The notes under the pieces: generated by a model
Seen by the model: only the letters and a program-made list of their open reading frames with translations
Told to the model about the DNA's origin: nothing
The model's database searches: none
Position numbers and translations under genes: made by a program
From: JBBRYK01 sp038237665
GTDB taxonomy: Bacteria > Actinomycetota > Thermoleophilia > Gaiellales > Gaiellaceae
Length of the DNA: 64,000 bases
NCBI GenBank assembly: GCA_038237665.1
Contig: JBBRYK010000006.1
Coordinates: 5,730 to 69,729 of the forward strand
Direction of reading: 5' to 3'
Part shown: positions 63,020 through 64,000 of the stretch, piece after piece
Layout of the letters: each line of letters starts with the position of its first letter
Position numbering within the stretch: position 1 is the stretch's first letter

Positions 63020-63865
63020 ATGTACTGCTACCGCCACCCCGACCGGGAAACCGGTCTCTCGTGCTCGGAGTGCGGGCGGCCGATCTGCGTGGACTGCATG
63101 ACTGCGGCGCCCGTCGGCATCCGGTGTCCCGAGCACTCGGGCAAGGCGAGCGGTCCGCAACGGGTTACCCAGACGGTCAGGCGTGTCGGCGGCGACAGCA
63201 GGGGCGCGATCGTCACCCGCGCGCTCGTCGCGGCGAACGTTCTCGTCTACCTGCTCGAGCTCGCCCAGGGTTCGGGCATCTCTGCGAACAGCGGCTGGAT
63301 CTACGAGCACGGCGCGCTCTACGGCCCATTCGTCGACAGGGGCGACTGGTGGCGGCTGATCACCGCCGCGTTTCTCCACTACGGCCCAGTCCATCTGGGC
63401 CTGAACATGCTCGCGCTCTGGTGGTTCGGCGGCGTCGTCGAGGAGGCACTCGGGCGCTGGCGATTCCTTCTGCTCTACGTGGTCTCTGGTCTCGCCGGCT
63501 CCGCCGGCGCGCTCCTGGCCAACCCGATTACACCGACCGTCGGCGCGTCCGGCGCGATCTTCGGGATGCTCGGCGCCCTCTTCATCCTCGAGTACCAGGC
63601 CACGGGCTCGTTCACGGGGCAGGCGATGACGCTGATCGCGATCAATCTCGCCTTCAGCTTCATCTTCCCCCACATCTCGTGGGGCGGGCACGTCGGCGGA
63701 CTCGTCGGCGGCATCCTCGGGACGCTCGCGCTCTCCCGTTTCGGACGCGGCCATGCCGCCTACGGCAGGGTCGGCCTGCTCGGCATCGCCTCGCTCGTCG
63801 CGATCGGCGTCGGGTCGGTCGCGATCGCGTACTGGAAGGTACGCGGCCTCTGGCCCGGCGCCTAA
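63020..63865 (+). CDS. Rhomboid-family intramembrane serine protease with N-terminal zinc-binding segment
   Basis: A 281-residue protein. The N-terminus has Cys/His pairs (YCYRHPDRETGLSCSECGRP, then CVDCMTAAPVGIRCPEH), a B-box-like zinc-binding module common on actinobacterial rhomboids. Six transmembrane helices follow with the oxyanion Asn in HLGLNMLALWW, the catalytic Ser in VGASGAIFGMLG and the catalytic His in WGGHVGGLVGGILG. ATG at 63020 is used; GTG at 63014 is possible, and no ribosome site is seen. Substrate unknown. Confidence 0.9.
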   Translation: MYCYRHPDRETGLSCSECGRPICVDCMTAAPVGIRCPEHSGKASGPQRVTQTVRRVGGDSRGAIVTRALVAANVLVYLLELAQGSGISANSGWIYEHGALYGPFVDRGDWWRLITAAFLHYGPVHLGLNMLALWWFGGVVEEALGRWRFLLLYVVSGLAGSAGALLANPITPTVGASGAIFGMLGALFILEYQATGSFTGQAMTLIAINLAFSFIFPHISWGGHVGGLVGGILGTLALSRFGRGHAAYGRVGLLGIASLVAIGVGSVAIAYWKVRGLWPGA

Positions 63866-64000
63866 GCCTCGATCCACCGTTTTCTCTGCCGTGGCGGCCG
63901 GGGTCGGCCTGTTGGGTGCCGGTTCGGGGCGGGTGGGGGGAAGAGTTTGGTGTTCAGGCACGCGGGATGACGCGCGGGGAGCCTGGAGGGGTGCTGCGTA

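Noticed and set aside
63866..64000. A gene start at the right edge
   Set aside because: No convincing frame or ribosome site in the last 135 bases.

Overview
The window is a high-GC chromosomal segment. It probably comes from an actinobacterium, most likely of the Thermoleophilia type (Gaiellales/Solirubrobacterales). The lineage call rests on SepF and DivIVA beside YggS/PgeF, two GAAC-N4-GTTC LexA boxes, a Tat-exported solute-binding protein, and dense same-strand gene packing with NTGA stop/start overlaps. It is an inference from gene content, not from a marker-gene search.

Region 1 (about 266-26,232) looks like a tRNA-Pro-associated genomic island. A 29-bp copy of the tRNA-Pro 3' end at 266-294 lies beside an intrinsic terminator oriented for that tRNA. 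The same 29 bp recurs inside the intact tRNA-Pro at 26,204-26,232, and a broken tyrosine-recombinase gene lies directly next to it. Most of the cargo is one minus-strand unit of 18 genes (18,130 to 413). It encodes an ABC importer, an aryl-alcohol and an aryl-aldehyde dehydrogenase, 4-hydroxybenzoate 3-monooxygenase, the protocatechuate branch of the beta-ketoadipate pathway down to CoA transfer, and then an acetoacetyl-CoA synthetase, an amidase and an amidohydrolase. A divergent IclR-family regulator shares the promoter region. Behind it lie a MetE-like methyltransferase, a truncated decarboxylase, an alpha/beta hydrolase, a two-component system with a DUF5666-like protein, and a CHRD-domain secreted protein.

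Region 2 (26,349-38,594) is core chromosome, all minus strand: rpsB-tsf-pyrH-frr-uppS-cdsA-dxr-rseP, then an unusual pair (secreted protein plus PapD-like protein), then ispG-proS-XRE regulator and a dead ppk2. It joins translation, the MEP isoprenoid pathway, lipid carrier and phospholipid synthesis, and site-2 proteolysis.

Region 3 (38,595-48,963) starts with hairpin repeats. It continues with rluD, lspA, a TraR/DksA protein, DUF167, divIVA, yggT, sepF, yggS, pgeF, a 71-residue methyltransferase-tail protein, a DHH-CBS-CCA fusion, ridA, a HisB-like probable pseudoenzyme and murA with Asp in place of the catalytic Cys.

Region 4 (48,992-58,200) holds an HD hydrolase, a class V aminotransferase, an endonuclease/phosphatase-family protein, two gene fragments, dnaE2, a TfoX-like protein, DUF6504, imuB with a striking double LexA box, and a frameshifted ankyrin gene.

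Region 5 (58,423-63,865) has glpK, thiG-thiS-thiO under a TPP riboswitch, divergent thiE, and a rhomboid protease with an N-terminal zinc-binding segment.

A recurring feature is translational coupling through NTGA overlaps (ATGA, GTGA, TTGA). Three genes (pobA, lspA, rluD) appear to use CTG within CTGA.
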